From the NCBI RefSeq assembly GCF_900113045.1, contig NZ_FONY01000030.1, positions 1 to 64,000 of the forward strand: a DNA stretch of 64,000 nt, written 5' to 3'. The notes under the pieces are model-generated. The model had not been told where the DNA came from. It searched no databases and worked only from the letters and a program-made list of their open reading frames with translations. This stretch comes from Thermoflexibacter ruber (GTDB lineage: Bacteria > Bacteroidota > Bacteroidia > Cytophagales > Thermoflexibacteraceae). Position numbers and translations under genes: made by a program. Below are positions 55,025-62,475 of the stretch, piece by piece; positions within the stretch are counted from its first letter, which is position 1, and each line of letters opens with the position of its first letter.

Positions 55025-55696
55025 TTAACTTCTCCAGAGGTAAGGGAAAAGCAAATACGAAATACTCAACACAATGAGATTGATGGCTAATAAAGTGCTG
55101 ATTTCCTTGTAGCTTATGCTTAATGCCAAACCGTCCATAGCATTTTTAGAAATCTTGATTAATAACAGCAATAAAGGAATAATGACAGGAAAGCCAAGCA
55201 CAGCCATTAAAGTACCTCCTTGTGTGGACTTGGAGGCGATGGCAGAAATCATACTCAAGGTAGCAGAGAACCCAAGACCTCCCAGAAGAATATTGATGAA
55301 AAAAAGTAGTTTGTCTTGGACAGGGTTGCCTAAGACCGTAGAATAAATCAAGTAGCCAATAAAAGACATCAACCACATCAACAGTGTGTTGTAAATAATT
55401 TTGGACAAAATAATTGCTTCTGGGCTAACAAGCATGTAATAGTATATCTGCCTTCCTTCACTTTCTTGCATAAAACTTTTTGCAATCGCATTGGTAGCTG
55501 TAAAGAGAAGAATTATCCAAAACAAAGCATTCCAAGTCAGTGGGTTAAGCTGACTTTTTTGGAGATTAAAACTTAAATAACATACGAAAATGGTACTAAT
55601 AATATACAGAAGGATACCGTTGAAAGCATATTTACGCCTCCATTCTAAGGTAATTTCCTTTTTAAGCAAGGTAATAATCTCCTTAAATAAGTGCAT
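55025..55696 (-). CDS. ccmB: Heme exporter protein CcmB
   Basis: A 223-residue inner-membrane protein from the ATG at 55696 (MHLFKEIITLLKKEITLEWRRKY); a TTG farther up would add 17 residues that are out of character. Six membrane segments and the CcmB hallmark of helix and loop order (FMQESEGRQIYYYMLVSP, FINILLGGLGFSATLSMISAI). CcmB is the membrane partner of the CcmA ATPase in cytochrome c maturation. No other ccm gene is adjacent. Confidence 0.88.
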   Translation of the reverse strand: MHLFKEIITLLKKEITLEWRRKYAFNGILLYIISTIFVCYLSFNLQKSQLNPLTWNALFWIILLFTATNAIAKSFMQESEGRQIYYYMLVSPEAIILSKIIYNTLLMWLMSFIGYLIYSTVLGNPVQDKLLFFINILLGGLGFSATLSMISAIASKSTQGGTLMAVLGFPVIIPLLLLLIKISKNAMDGLALSISYKEISTLLAINLIVLSISYLLFPYLWRS

Positions 55697-55780
55697 TAAA
55701 AAAGATTTTTTGTAGTTTAATGCTACAAAAGTAATCCTTTTAATCAATTTTAGATAAAAATACTCAGCAAAAGCAAACTT

Positions 55781-57172
55781 TTAAACAGTATAACCCAGTA
55801 GTTTTAACATGGACTGGCTGCTCTGCTCATCGCTAAAGAGTTTGGTGGTGATGTTTCCTTCCGCATCTTTGTCTATTAAAACGTGCTTAGCAGAGGGAAT
55901 AAGGCAATGTTGAATGCCTCCATAGCCTCCCAGAGATTCTTGGTATGCCCCTGTGTGGAAAAATCCAATGTATTGCTTTTCTTTATTTTCCTGTATTTCA
56001 GGCATATAGATATTGATAGTATAAGCCTGTGTGTTATAGTAGTCATCACTATCGCAAGTCATGCCTCCCAGATTTACTTGCTTTGCCTCCTCGTTCCAAT
56101 GATTGACAGGAAGCATCACAAATTTTTGCCCAATTCCCCAAGTATCAGGAAGATGAGTAATGAAAGAGCCATCTATCATGTACCAAAGTTCTCTTTCGTT
56201 TTGCAGTTTCTGTCCTTCTACTGAAAAAATATGCGCTCCGCTCTCTCCCACTGTAAAACTACCAAATTCTGTATAGATATTAGGCATAGGTACGAAATTC
56301 TTGTTGCAAACATACTTGATGATTCGCACTATTTCATTAATCATGTGTTCGTAGTTATAGTCGAAATGCAAAGAAGTTTGGATGGGCATTCCCCCTCCTA
56401 TATCTACGGTATCTAACTCAGGACAAATCTTTTTTAACTCACAATATTTGTAAATGAAGCGATTGAGTTCACTCCAATAGTAGGCAGTATCTCTAATTCC
56501 TGAATTGATGAAAAAGTGAAGCATTTTTAGGCTAAACTTTGGGTTCTCGTGGATTTTTGCCTTGTAAAAATCTATGATGTCGTTATATCGCAAACCTAAG
56601 CGAGAGGTGTAAAATGAAAAATCAGGTTTCTCGTCTGCTGCCACTCTAATCCCCAATTGGATAGGTTTGCTTAACGTTTGATATGCCTCAAACTCTTCCA
56701 TATTGTCCAAGATAGGAATACAGTTATCAAACCCACTTTCTATGAGTTCTATGATGAGTTTTTTGTAAATTTCTTTTTTAAATCCATTACAAATTACATA
56801 GCGGTCATTGTCTATCAAGCCGTCTTTATACAGGTTTTTTACAATCTCGATATCATAGGCAGAGGAAGTTTCTATATGTGCCCCGTGCTTTACTACTTCC
56901 TCTAAGACAAATCTGAAATGCGAAGACTTAGTACAATAAAAGTAAGTATAGTTCCCTTCATAAGCATTTTTCTCTATGGCTTTGCGGAACAGTTCTCTTG
57001 CTTTTTCTATCTGAGAACCGATTTTGGGCAAGTAAGTCAATCGCAAAGGTGTCCCATATTCTTTAACGATGTCCATGAGGCGTACATCATTAAAAAACAG
57101 TTCGTCATTCTCTACCTTGAAAATAGGTGTAGGAAAATGAAAGGTTTGCTCAATTAAGTCTATGTATCGCAT
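55781..57172 (-). CDS. speA: Biosynthetic arginine decarboxylase
   Basis: A 463-residue PLP fold-III enzyme giving agmatine for polyamine synthesis. The PLP lysine is probably K82 in YFYCTKSSHFRF. Further landmarks are HGAHIETSSAYDIEIV, the LGIRVAADEKPDF region, VDIGGGMPIQTSL (glycine-rich phosphate loop) and the C-terminal CDSDDYY and GAYQESLGGYGG. Shorter than the E. coli enzyme (about 660 residues) but of the length found in Bacteroidota. Decarboxylase substrate identity is inferred from the family pattern. Confidence 0.88.
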   Translation of the reverse strand: MRYIDLIEQTFHFPTPIFKVENDELFFNDVRLMDIVKEYGTPLRLTYLPKIGSQIEKARELFRKAIEKNAYEGNYTYFYCTKSSHFRFVLEEVVKHGAHIETSSAYDIEIVKNLYKDGLIDNDRYVICNGFKKEIYKKLIIELIESGFDNCIPILDNMEEFEAYQTLSKPIQLGIRVAADEKPDFSFYTSRLGLRYNDIIDFYKAKIHENPKFSLKMLHFFINSGIRDTAYYWSELNRFIYKYCELKKICPELDTVDIGGGMPIQTSLHFDYNYEHMINEIVRIIKYVCNKNFVPMPNIYTEFGSFTVGESGAHIFSVEGQKLQNERELWYMIDGSFITHLPDTWGIGQKFVMLPVNHWNEEAKQVNLGGMTCDSDDYYNTQAYTINIYMPEIQENKEKQYIGFFHTGAYQESLGGYGGIQHCLIPSAKHVLIDKDAEGNITTKLFSDEQSSQSMLKLLGYTV

Positions 57173-57340
57173 TTTTAGTTTTCTTATTATTTATCAACAA
57201 GTTATACTATTACTATCCAATTAAACCACAATTATCGTATATTATTTACAAAGTTGATAACAATGGTGTTTTAAGTTTTAATGAAATTATCTTAGCAAGT
57301 TTATTTTTGATGCGACAGGTAAGAGGAAGACTGCATACAT

Positions 57341-57376
57341 AAAAAAATTTGGCAAACAAGTAGTAGTTTGCCAAAT
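57341..57376 (-). terminator. Intrinsic terminator of sufB
   Basis: On the minus strand an 11-bp perfect stem, ATTTGGCAAAC and GTTTGCCAAAT (57366-57376 and 57347-57357), with an 8-nt loop, is followed directly by a run of T residues. It lies about 45 bp past the sufB stop. Confidence 0.8.
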
Positions 57377-57420
57377 CAAAGTGAACACAAATAAGTAGGA
57401 GTAGTAAAATATTTTTTTGA

Positions 57421-58866
57421 TTAGCCCACGCTACCTTCTAAGCTAATAGCTAATAACTTTTGCGCTTCTACTGCAAATTCCATAGGAAGTTGGTTAAGTA
57501 CCTCTTTGGCATAGCCATTGACTATCAGAGCAACTGCTTCCTCAGTCGGGATACCCCTTTGGTTGCAGTAAAAGATTTGGTCTTCGCCAATTTTTGAAGT
57601 AGTTGCCTCATGCTCTACTTTAGCACTTGGGTTTTCTACTTCTATATAGGGGAAAGTGTGCGCCCCACATTTATCTCCCATAAGCAGAGAGTCGCATTGG
57701 GAGAAATTTCTTGCATTCTCAGCACGCTTTGCTATCTGTACTAAACCACGATAAGAATTTTGGCTTTTTCCTGCGGAGATACCTTTGGAAACAATACGGC
57801 TTTTCGTGTTTTTACCCAAATGTATCATCTTAGTTCCTGTGTCTGCTTGCTGGAAGTGATTGGTAATAGCTACAGAATAAAACTCCCCGATAGAATTATC
57901 TCCTTTCAAAACACAGCTTGGATATTTCCATGTAATTGCTGAGCCTGTTTCTACCTGCGTCCAAGAGATTTTAGAATTATCCCCCGCACAAATTCCACGT
58001 TTGGTTACAAAGTTATATACCCCTCCTCTACCTTCTTTGTCGCCGGGATACCAATTTTGCACGGTAGAGTATTTAATTTCTGCGTCTTTCAAGGCAATAA
58101 GTTCTACTACGGCAGCATGGAGCTGATGCTCGTCACGCATAGGAGCAGTACACCCCTCTAAATAGCTTACATAAGAACCTTCATCTGCAATTATCAATGT
58201 TCTCTCAAACTGTCCCGTACCTGCCGCATTGATGCGAAAGTAGGTAGATAGTTCCATAGGACAGCGTACTCCTTTGGGAATATAGCAAAAAGAACCGTCA
58301 GAAAACACAGCAGAGTTCAAAGCAGAGAAATAATTGTCATTTTGAGGCACAACAGAACCGATATACTTTTTTACTAAATCTGGGTGTTCGCGGATTGCCT
58401 CGCTCATAGAGCAGAAAATAATACCTAACTCTGCCAATTTTTCTTTGAAGGTAGTAGCTACAGAAACGCTATCAATCACCGCATCTATGGCTACACCTGC
58501 CAATCTCTTTTGCTCTGAAAGGGAAATACCTAATTTCTCAAAAGTGGCTAATAACTCTGGGTCGACCTCTTCTAAGCTATTCAGTTTAGCTTTTTGCTTA
58601 GGGGCAGAGTAATAGATAAGATTTTGATAATCAATGGCAGGATAGACTACATTTGCCCATTTAGGTTCCTTCAACGTAAGCCAATGGCGGTAAGCCTTTA
58701 AACGCCACTCCGTCATCCATTCTGGTTCATTTTTTTTGGTAGAGAGCAAGCGAATAATATCTTCGTTTAGTCCTTTGGGAATCTGCTCGGTTTCAAAGTT
58801 GCTAACAAATCCGTATTTATATTCAGATTGGGTATAATTCTCCAAAAGTTCTGTACTGTTGTCCAT
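57421..58866 (-). CDS. sufB: Fe-S cluster assembly scaffold SufB
   Basis: A 481-residue SufB, the scaffold of the SufBCD complex that builds Fe-S clusters. Typical stretches are [78 protein letters not shown] and [21 protein letters not shown], and the length is normal. The usual sufC-sufD-sufS do not follow: a strong terminator ends the transcript, so it is transcribed alone. A -7 box and a palindrome lie just upstream. Confidence 0.96.
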   Translation of the reverse strand: MDNSTELLENYTQSEYKYGFVSNFETEQIPKGLNEDIIRLLSTKKNEPEWMTEWRLKAYRHWLTLKEPKWANVVYPAIDYQNLIYYSAPKQKAKLNSLEEVDPELLATFEKLGISLSEQKRLAGVAIDAVIDSVSVATTFKEKLAELGIIFCSMSEAIREHPDLVKKYIGSVVPQNDNYFSALNSAVFSDGSFCYIPKGVRCPMELSTYFRINAAGTGQFERTLIIADEGSYVSYLEGCTAPMRDEHQLHAAVVELIALKDAEIKYSTVQNWYPGDKEGRGGVYNFVTKRGICAGDNSKISWTQVETGSAITWKYPSCVLKGDNSIGEFYSVAITNHFQQADTGTKMIHLGKNTKSRIVSKGISAGKSQNSYRGLVQIAKRAENARNFSQCDSLLMGDKCGAHTFPYIEVENPSAKVEHEATTSKIGEDQIFYCNQRGIPTEEAVALIVNGYAKEVLNQLPMEFAVEAQKLLAISLEGSVG

Positions 58867-58911
58867 ATCAATTCAAAAAATCTTTGTTAGTATTGCCTTC
58901 ACTAAATTATG

Positions 58912-58919
58912 CAAATATA
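58912..58919 (-). promoter_or_regulatory. -7 promoter element of sufB
   Basis: On the minus strand, TATATTTG matches TAnnTTTG, 45 bases before the ATG at 58866. The -33 position lies inside the palindrome at 58932-58948. Confidence 0.55.
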
Positions 58920-58931
58920 CAACAATAATAA

Positions 58932-58948
58932 TTTAGAATTGTTCTAAA
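58932..58948. promoter_or_regulatory. 17-bp palindromic operator candidate between sufB and the PPTase gene
   Basis: TTTAGAA-TTG-TTCTAAA is a perfect 7-bp inverted repeat with a 3-bp centre. It begins 12 bases upstream of the sufB -7 box, so it covers where the -33 box would be and where a repressor would block the polymerase. It also lies about 30 bp before the divergent gene at 58978. Confidence 0.5.
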
Positions 58949-58977
58949 CTAAATATATTTTTTTTGATAACAAGAAA

Positions 58978-59619
58978 ATGCCAATTATTTATAGTGAGCA
59001 GATAGAAAAGAATGCCATTTGGGGAGTTTGGGAAATAACGGAAAACGAAAATTCCTTGATGAGCATGTTAAATGGGAAAATAGCCATAGAAAAATTGGAT
59101 ATGATTACGCATCGCCAAAAAAGAATAGAATGGTTAGGGGCAAGAGCCTTAGTCTGTGAATTAGTGGAACGCTTTGAGGAAAGTGTTTGTGAAATTGCCA
59201 ATGATGATTTAGGTAAACCTTACCTAAAAAACCAACCTTTACACCTTTCTATCTCTCATAGTAAAAAATATGCAGTGGCTATCCTGCATAGACATAGTTC
59301 AGTAGGAATTGATATTGAACTGTCAAGTAACAAAGTACTAAATAATATTCACAGGCTTTGCAACGAAGCGGAAATACTTGATATAGACAATGATATACAG
59401 AAAGCTACTATGGCTTGGTGTGCCAAAGAAGCTCTTTACAAGTACTATGGGAAAAAAAAACTGGATTTTAAAAAAAACATTTTCCTATCTATTTCACAAA
59501 ATCAAATAGATGGAAAAATAGTTATAGATGAATTAGAACAGACCCCAAAGTTATTCAGTAAGACATGGAAGGACTATACGATTGTGTATTGCTTTGACTC
59601 AGATGTAGAAAATCAATAA
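58978..59619 (+). CDS. 4'-phosphopantetheinyl transferase superfamily protein
   Basis: A 213-residue PPTase (Sfp/AcpT-like) that adds the phosphopantetheine arm of CoA to carrier proteins. The magnesium motif is D112 and E114 (VGIDIEL) and the second motif is WCAKEALYKYYG (W147, K150, E151, K155). LSISHSKKYAVAIL is the usual H-x-S-x-S-x-x segment. Carrier protein unknown. Divergent from sufB across the palindrome, and convergent with the TPR gene across a bidirectional terminator. Confidence 0.88.
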   Translation: MPIIYSEQIEKNAIWGVWEITENENSLMSMLNGKIAIEKLDMITHRQKRIEWLGARALVCELVERFEESVCEIANDDLGKPYLKNQPLHLSISHSKKYAVAILHRHSSVGIDIELSSNKVLNNIHRLCNEAEILDIDNDIQKATMAWCAKEALYKYYGKKKLDFKKNIFLSISQNQIDGKIVIDELEQTPKLFSKTWKDYTIVYCFDSDVENQ

Positions 59620-59650
59620 AGGGAGAGTTTTCTGCCCCCTCCCTTTATTG
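59614..59650. terminator. Bidirectional intrinsic terminator
   Basis: Perfect 12-bp stem CAATAAAGGGAG (59614-59625) and CTCCCTTTATTG (59639-59650), 13-nt loop, overlapping the stop of the PPTase gene and 13 bp from the end of the convergent TPR gene. Confidence 0.75.
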
Positions 59651-59662
59651 GTATGTTTCAGA

Positions 59663-60979
59663 TTAGTTTTTCAAACTTTTCAACTCTATTTCTGCTACTG
59701 CCCTATAAGGACTCTTTAGCAAACGAACCAAGGTTTGCTTGGCTAATTCTGAGTTACCTGCACTTTTGGCATTGAAAGCATGTAACATCACAAAGTCAAG
59801 AGGCGGATTTCCATTACTTTTGAGAACTTCTTGAATGACAGTTTCAGCTTCTTTGTACGCTCCTTTATGGTGCAAAGCAAGTGCTTTGTAGTATTTTTGT
59901 TTCAAATCATTAGGATTATGCTTAATTGCAGCATTAGCGACTGCGAGAGCTTGCTCATATTCCTCAGAGTCAAAATATAGTTCCACCAACTCTGCATAAT
60001 ACTTCTCTTTATTTGCAGGATTTTGTTCTACCCTAATAATTGTTTCCAAATGTTTTTTGAGTTCTGTATTTTTTTTGCTGATTTCTTTCTTAGAAATCTG
60101 TGCTTTTAAAAGATGGAGATTGGGCAGACTCTTGTCTATTTTCTCTGCAATATCTATGTAATGCAAAGCCGCTTTGTCATTTCTGAACCTATGATAAATG
60201 GTTGCTACGTTGAGGAAATGCTTACCACTGTACTGCTCAATCTTATTGGCGAACTCTCCCACTTTGGCTTTTTCCCATGCCTTGTGCGCTTTTGTATATT
60301 CGTTTATGTGAAAGTAAGCAAAACCTAACTCATAATAATATTTTGCTGCCTCATTGGCAGGTATATCTTTCAGTTGGCTCTCTACTGCAGTAATGCTATT
60401 GATAGCATTCTGATAATCATGGCTCATATTGGCAAGACGCGCAAGGTAATGCACCGCTTTCAAGTCTTTTGGAGAATAGCTATGCAAGTCCTTAGCTTTC
60501 TCGTAAGCTGTTGCAAAATCTCCATCTTTGATATATTTTTGCATTACTATAGACTTGTATTTAATCTTATTTGTAACTTCTGGGTCAAACTTTGCCGCCG
60601 AGTCATAGCAGGCTAAGGCTTTGGCATCATTGCCTTGCTGACGATAAATTTGTGCTAACAAGACGTAAGCGGGTGCATAATCATGTTTTAACTTAAACAG
60701 GCTCTCCAATGACTCTAATGAAGATTCATTCTTACGAGTTTCATATTCTGCTAAAGCCTTGCCGTACAAATACATAAAATTATGAGGTTCATTGCGAAGA
60801 GCCTTCTTGTACTCTGTCAATGCCTCGTCATATTGCTTTAATTTTCTGAATCTTTCTGCATCTACATAGTGAGATAGCCCATCGTGCAATCCCTGAGCCT
60901 CTGCAGAAAAGGAAGAGAAGATAAACACAATGAAGACAAAGCAAGATGATATGATACCGATTATATTAATACTTTTCAT
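59663..60979 (-). CDS. Secreted TPR-repeat protein
   Basis: A 438-residue protein with a signal peptide (IISSCFVFIVFIFSSFSAEAQ, about 9-29) and tetratricopeptide repeats through almost the entire length, such as QYDEALTEYKKALRNEPHN, GNDAKALACYDSAAKFDPE, NEYTKAHKAWEKAK, EYEQALAVANAAIKHNPN and GAYKEAETVIQEVLKSNGN. TPR proteins of this sort act as periplasmic scaffolds, often linked with surface or secretion systems, but no partner is visible here. Convergent with the PPTase gene. Confidence 0.88.
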   Translation of the reverse strand: MKSINIIGIISSCFVFIVFIFSSFSAEAQGLHDGLSHYVDAERFRKLKQYDEALTEYKKALRNEPHNFMYLYGKALAEYETRKNESSLESLESLFKLKHDYAPAYVLLAQIYRQQGNDAKALACYDSAAKFDPEVTNKIKYKSIVMQKYIKDGDFATAYEKAKDLHSYSPKDLKAVHYLARLANMSHDYQNAINSITAVESQLKDIPANEAAKYYYELGFAYFHINEYTKAHKAWEKAKVGEFANKIEQYSGKHFLNVATIYHRFRNDKAALHYIDIAEKIDKSLPNLHLLKAQISKKEISKKNTELKKHLETIIRVEQNPANKEKYYAELVELYFDSEEYEQALAVANAAIKHNPNDLKQKYYKALALHHKGAYKEAETVIQEVLKSNGNPPLDFVMLHAFNAKSAGNSELAKQTLVRLLKSPYRAVAEIELKSLKN

Positions 60980-61353
60980 TTTATTTTAACTTTTATAAGT
61001 CCCGTAAATCTATTTCATGTGAGAATAAGTATTTAGTAAAATTTGCACTTATTATGAATATATCCTAAATAACGCAACATAACTCTCTCTTATTATAGTT
61101 ACGTAAGTAATTTAAAATCAGTTGTATTTTTAACACTTTTTTTACTTACTTTGCGTTAAAAATAGTATTTAGCAAAGAAAAAAATAGGATTTTTCCTATA
61201 AATTTTTCTTGCCTATTTTACTATAAATCTATGCAATTCTTTAACCAAAATTTAATTTGAAAAAGTATTTATTTTGAAGAAGATTTAATCACTAACTTGC
61301 TAAGCACCAGCAAATATAACCAAGATTGCTTTTACTTGTTCTTATTTATCGAG
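60980..61353. other. 374-bp divergent intergenic region
   Basis: AT-rich with no gene. It carries the start regions of the TPR gene (minus) and the ligase gene (plus). TTTG (61273-61276) and TAACTTG (61293-61299), 16 bases apart, is a weak promoter for the ligase and suggests that the ATG at 61354 is the real start. 61173-61194 is nearly identical to 54949-54969. Confidence 0.45.
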
Positions 61354-62475
61354 ATGTTTATTTATTTCCATGATTTCTGCCTTTCCTTCCAAGAAGTTGC
61401 CAAACTTAATATTGCACAAATAGAAAATTTGGGCAAGCCCTACCTCAAGCAAACACTTGCATTTTGCTGGGAGTGGCTCCAAGGTAAAGAACTTTTCCAA
61501 CTTCAAACTTCTGGAAGCACAGGCTCGCCAAAAACGATTCAGGTTGCTCGCTGGCAAATGCAGGCAAGTGCCAGCCTAACCGCCCAAGTGCTTCATTTGC
61601 AAAAAGATGACACTGCCTTAGTTTGTCTAAATACTGCCTATATCGGGGGGAAAATGATGCTTGTGAGAGGTTTAGAGATAGGTATGCCGCTCCTTGTTAC
61701 TGAACCCTCTGCTAATCCTTTTCAAAACTTAAAAATTACAGATAAAGATTTTCAATTCGGTCAATATACTTTTCAAAGTCTTGATTTTATTGCCCTTGTG
61801 CCTCTACAATTATTTACTATTTTAAAAGAGGAAAAAAATAAATTAGATAGTTTTCACAAACTAAAAATCATCGTAGGCGGCGCACCTGTCAATGCAGAAT
61901 TAGAAAATCTCGTTCAGATGATTCCTAATCCTGTATATGCTACTTATGGCATGACTGAAACAGTTTCACACATTGCATTGAGGCGGTTAAATGGTAAAGA
62001 GCGGTCGTCTTATTATCAAGTCCTGCCACAAACAAGCATAGGGCAAGATGATAGAGAGTGTCTTACTATTATTTCTCCTGTTACTAATTTTGAAAAAGTT
62101 ATTACAAATGATAAGGTACGCCTTATTGATGAGCATACCTTTGAATGGATTGGGCGGGTAGATAATATCATTAATAGTGGGGGTATCAAAATTCAAATAG
62201 AAAAGATAGAGCTGGAGATAGATAAAGTATTGGCTTTCTGCCAAGTTTTTCGGCGTTTTGTTGTCATAGGTTTACCTGATGATAAGTTAGGACAGTCAGC
62301 GGTGTTGGTGATAGAAGGAGAACCCCTCCATCAGGAAATTGAAAATAACATATATACCCTATTGAAAATAAACCTCAATAGATACGAAGTTCCTAAAAAA
62401 ATATATTATTTAGTTTCTTTCCCTGAAACTCCTACCGCAAAAATAGACCGAATAAGCATAGGCAAGATGCTATGA
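61354..62475 (+). CDS. Acyl-CoA synthetase, o-succinylbenzoate-CoA ligase (MenE)-like
   Basis: A 373-residue AMP-binding enzyme from ATG 61354; the upstream TTG at 61297 falls in a promoter-like stretch. It has the adenylate-forming core LQTSGSTGSPKTIQVAR (P loop), VYATYGMTETVSHIALR, FEWIGRVDNIINSGGIKIQIEKIE and the C-terminal catalytic Lys region PETPTAKIDR. This short form with little N-terminal domain resembles the MenE proteins of Bacteroidota (OSB plus CoA, menaquinone synthesis). No other men gene is adjacent, so substrate assignment is not certain. Confidence 0.8.
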   Translation: MFIYFHDFCLSFQEVAKLNIAQIENLGKPYLKQTLAFCWEWLQGKELFQLQTSGSTGSPKTIQVARWQMQASASLTAQVLHLQKDDTALVCLNTAYIGGKMMLVRGLEIGMPLLVTEPSANPFQNLKITDKDFQFGQYTFQSLDFIALVPLQLFTILKEEKNKLDSFHKLKIIVGGAPVNAELENLVQMIPNPVYATYGMTETVSHIALRRLNGKERSSYYQVLPQTSIGQDDRECLTIISPVTNFEKVITNDKVRLIDEHTFEWIGRVDNIINSGGIKIQIEKIELEIDKVLAFCQVFRRFVVIGLPDDKLGQSAVLVIEGEPLHQEIENNIYTLLKINLNRYEVPKKIYYLVSFPETPTAKIDRISIGKML

